This document shows, in pieces, positions 62,303 to 64,000 of a stretch of 64,000 nt of DNA; the first letter of the stretch is position 1; each line of letters begins with the position of its first letter. Source of the stretch: Bog-950 sp035299425 (lineage in GTDB: Bacteria > Bacteroidota > Bacteroidia > Chitinophagales > LD1). Made by a program: the position numbers and the translations under genes. The notes under the pieces are model-generated. The model saw only the letters and a program-made list of their open reading frames with translations, was not told the DNA's origin and did not search any database. Where the stretch lies: positions 36,318 through 100,317 of the forward strand of contig DATGWP010000167.1 of the NCBI GenBank assembly GCA_035299425.1, given 5' to 3'.

Positions 62303-63598
62303 TTACTGCTTCAACCGAGGGTCCATGGCATCGGTAAGCCCATCGCCAATCAGGTTGAATGTGGTAACGGTGATGAAGATGGCGAAGCCCGGGAATATAG
62401 CCAGCCACCATGCCTGCGGTATCTGGCGGGCGTATGACAATAACTGCCCCCAGGTTACTGTATCGGCAGGGCCAAGGCCCAGGAACGACAAGGTGGATTC
62501 GGTAAGTATAGCGCCTGCAATACCAAAGGCGATAGATATAAGCACCGGTGAAAGCGCATTGGGTATAGCGTGGCGGAACAAGATGTGTGCGTTAGAAAAG
62601 CCTAATGAGTTGGCCGCCTCTATATACTCGAGGTTGCGCACCTTAAGTAGCTCGGCACGGATAAAGCGGGCGATGCCCGTCCAGCCGGTAAGGCCTATAA
62701 TACCCATGATAACATACAGGTTAGGCTTGCGCACAATTGAGATAATAAGTAATATAAGGAACAGGGTTGGTATAGAGTTTAACACCTCTATTACACGCAT
62801 AATAATCAAATCGAATGGCACCGCTACCTGCGTGCCAAAGCCGGGCACTTTTTTAAATGGTATCACCAGCAGGTTGCCCACTACCATTACCCCTACAAAG
62901 ATGGCAAGGCTGATGAATAGCTGAAAGAACCCATCGCCCAGCGATTTGCCCAATGCATCGGTAATATCATACGAGCGAGCGCCAAATGCGTAGAAGAAAG
63001 CGAAGAATAAGAACAGTAAATTGCCCCATAGCCTTACGCGCGAAACCTGGAAATTTTCATCGCCATAAAAACCGGCTAATGAACCCAGCAAGATACCTAT
63101 AAGCGAAGCTATAAGCATAGATACAATACCTACCGTCATGGCTATTTTGGTGCCGTGTATCATACCTGATAATACATCGCGGCCAAGCTCATCGGTACCA
63201 AACCAGTGTTTCCATCTTGCCGATGGCACTACCTGGTCGTCGAACGGGCCCTTAGAGTGGATGTTGTCGTTATCCTGGTTCATAGGCAAATACGGCACCG
63301 GTGGAAACACCGCCATATCGTATTGCAGGTTTTTCCAGTCCACATTTTGAAACTGCGGCTGAAACTGCCCGATGCCAAAACCTACAGCTATCTCTTTTAG
63401 TACAGGGAAATAAGTTTCGCCCTTGTACTTGCACACCAGCGGCTTTTCGTTAGCCAGAAAAGGCGCTAACACTGCAATAACAGCCAATACAATAACTATA
63501 TAAAGCGAAACAACAGCGGTCTTTTTGCGGCGGAACTGTTTCCACACAAAAGCCCAATAGCCTTGCTCACTTTTTTTATTTTTATTTTCTGCTGCCAT
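62303..63598 (-). CDS. ABC transporter permease, DppC/OppC type
   Basis: 431 residues. N-terminal helix WAFVWKQFRRKKTAVVSLYIVIVLAVIAVLAPF with the basic stretch before it, then a periplasmic insert of about 80 residues (CKYKGETYFPVLKEI ... FGTDELGRDVLSGM), where GTDELGRDVLS is the DppC hallmark. The BPD_transp_1 core includes SLIGILLGSLAGFYGD, VLNSIPTLFLILLIIS, the EAA loop EAANSLGFSNAHILFRHAIPNALSPV that docks the ATPase, and LSFLGLGPADTVTWGQLL. It imports oligopeptides or similar solutes across the inner membrane with a DppB partner encoded 6 bases upstream. Substrate unknown; it is longer than E. coli DppC (300) because of inserts. Confidence 0.9.
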   Translation of the reverse strand: MAAENKNKKSEQGYWAFVWKQFRRKKTAVVSLYIVIVLAVIAVLAPFLANEKPLVCKYKGETYFPVLKEIAVGFGIGQFQPQFQNVDWKNLQYDMAVFPPVPYLPMNQDNDNIHSKGPFDDQVVPSARWKHWFGTDELGRDVLSGMIHGTKIAMTVGIVSMLIASLIGILLGSLAGFYGDENFQVSRVRLWGNLLFLFFAFFYAFGARSYDITDALGKSLGDGFFQLFISLAIFVGVMVVGNLLVIPFKKVPGFGTQVAVPFDLIIMRVIEVLNSIPTLFLILLIISIVRKPNLYVIMGIIGLTGWTGIARFIRAELLKVRNLEYIEAANSLGFSNAHILFRHAIPNALSPVLISIAFGIAGAILTESTLSFLGLGPADTVTWGQLLSYARQIPQAWWLAIFPGFAIFITVTTFNLIGDGLTDAMDPRLKQ

Positions 63599-63604
63599 TT
63601 TCTT

Positions 63605-64000
63605 TTACTTCTTCGAGTATGAAATTCTTGGGTCAACTACTGCATATAAAACATCGGAAATAAGGTAACCTACCAGCGTAAGTATTGCTGCAAACATGGT
63701 ATTGGTCAATATCATCGGGTAATCTTTTTGTATTACCGCTGCATAGGTTATTTGCCCCAGGCCCGGTATGGTAAACAGGAACTCGAGAATAATAGAACCA
63801 CCAATAAGGGCCGGGAAAAACGAAGCAAAAATGGTGATGATAGGCAGCAACGAATTGCGGAAAGCATGTTTCCAGATAACCTTGTTATCGGGTAAGCCTT
63901 TGGCGCGTGCCGTGCGGATATAGTCCTCGCGCACCACCTGCAGCAGGCTGGCCCGGGTCAGGCGGGCGATGATGGCCGAGCTGCCGAGCCCCAGGGCTAC
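63605..64000 (-). CDS. ABC transporter permease, DppB/OppB type (partial, C-terminal part)
   Basis: The gene runs off the right end of the window; 131 codons plus stop are visible, in frame to base 64000. It reads LGSSAIIARLTRASLLQVVREDYIRTARAKGLP at the visible N-terminal end, which is the DppB EAA-type loop (RTARAKG), then HAFRNSLLPIITIFASFFPALIGGSIILEFLFTIPGLGQ and the final helices DVLYAVVDPRISY. Together with the DppC-type gene 6 bases downstream it forms the membrane channel of a dipeptide/oligopeptide importer. The missing N-terminal half, binding protein and ATPases lie outside the window. An internal GTG at 63937 is not the real start. Confidence 0.9.
   Translation of the reverse strand, partial: VALGLGSSAIIARLTRASLLQVVREDYIRTARAKGLPDNKVIWKHAFRNSLLPIITIFASFFPALIGGSIILEFLFTIPGLGQITYAAVIQKDYPMILTNTMFAAILTLVGYLISDVLYAVVDPRISYSKK

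Noticed and set aside
63605..63937. A complete 110-residue protein starting at the GTG at 63937
   Set aside because: The frame stays open to the end of the window and the upstream codons continue the DppB-type permease sequence, so this is a truncated view of a larger gene.

Overview
The window comes from a member of the Bacteroidota, most likely the Chitinophagia/Sphingobacteriia side. The evidence is a type IX secretion (T9SS) and gliding gene block (porV, porU, a PorP/SprF protein, gldJ), two secreted proteins with T9SS C-terminal sorting domains, upstream elements of the Bacteroidota type (TAnnTTTG), few Shine-Dalgarno sequences and several family-specific proteins. I see no rRNA, tRNA, CRISPR array, prophage or insertion sequence.

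Region by region. 1-10.5 kb: end of a surface polysaccharide cluster (Gfo/Idh/MocA oxidoreductase, asparagine synthase-like amidotransferase, two GT4 glycosyltransferases, a sugar-nucleotide epimerase), interrupted by a large PKD-repeat T9SS cargo protein and purN. 10.5-19.6 kb: a DinB-like protein, a 1335-residue collagen-repeat/S74 chaperone adhesin, a seven-helix membrane protein fused to a patatin lipase, small secreted proteins and an orphan PhoB-type regulator. 19.6-25.1 kb: two adjacent large secreted paralogues that share a helical module and end in a probable caspase/gingipain-like (clan CD) cysteine peptidase domain. This pair is the strongest candidate for an undescribed system here. 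25.1-30.2 kb: a DUF2461 protein, an OmpA/TSP3 outer-membrane protein and a long purF.

30.3-40.0 kb: T9SS block plus murF. 40.1-42.5 kb: a copper-type trio made of a Cys-rich membrane peptide, an MbnP-like lipoprotein and an MbnH/MauG-like di-haem peroxidase. 42.5-50.5 kb: a YcaQ-like DNA glycosylase, an unknown secreted protein, an ECF sigma/anti-sigma pair divergent from an OmpA-domain protein with matching promoter motifs on both sides, an arginase-fold protein that has lost most metal ligands, and a soluble TPR histidine kinase.

50.4-55.9 kb: two tandem DsbD-like thiol reductases separated by a decayed copy of the 3' end of the neighbouring membrane-protein gene, which is a visible scar of the tandem duplication. 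56-59.2 kb: an operon of a secreted unknown, a DUF6427-like membrane protein and purQ. 59.2-59.8 kb: a gene-free stretch with a REP-like palindromic element. 59.8-64 kb: a VIT/VWA T9SS cargo protein, then two oligopeptide/dipeptide-type ABC permeases, the second running off the window.

The common theme is the cell envelope: surface sugars, T9SS and its cargo, envelope redox and metal handling, and extracytoplasmic signalling. Purine genes (purN, purF, purQ) are scattered between these blocks instead of forming an operon. Function calls rest on recognised motifs and family resemblance, not on database searches.
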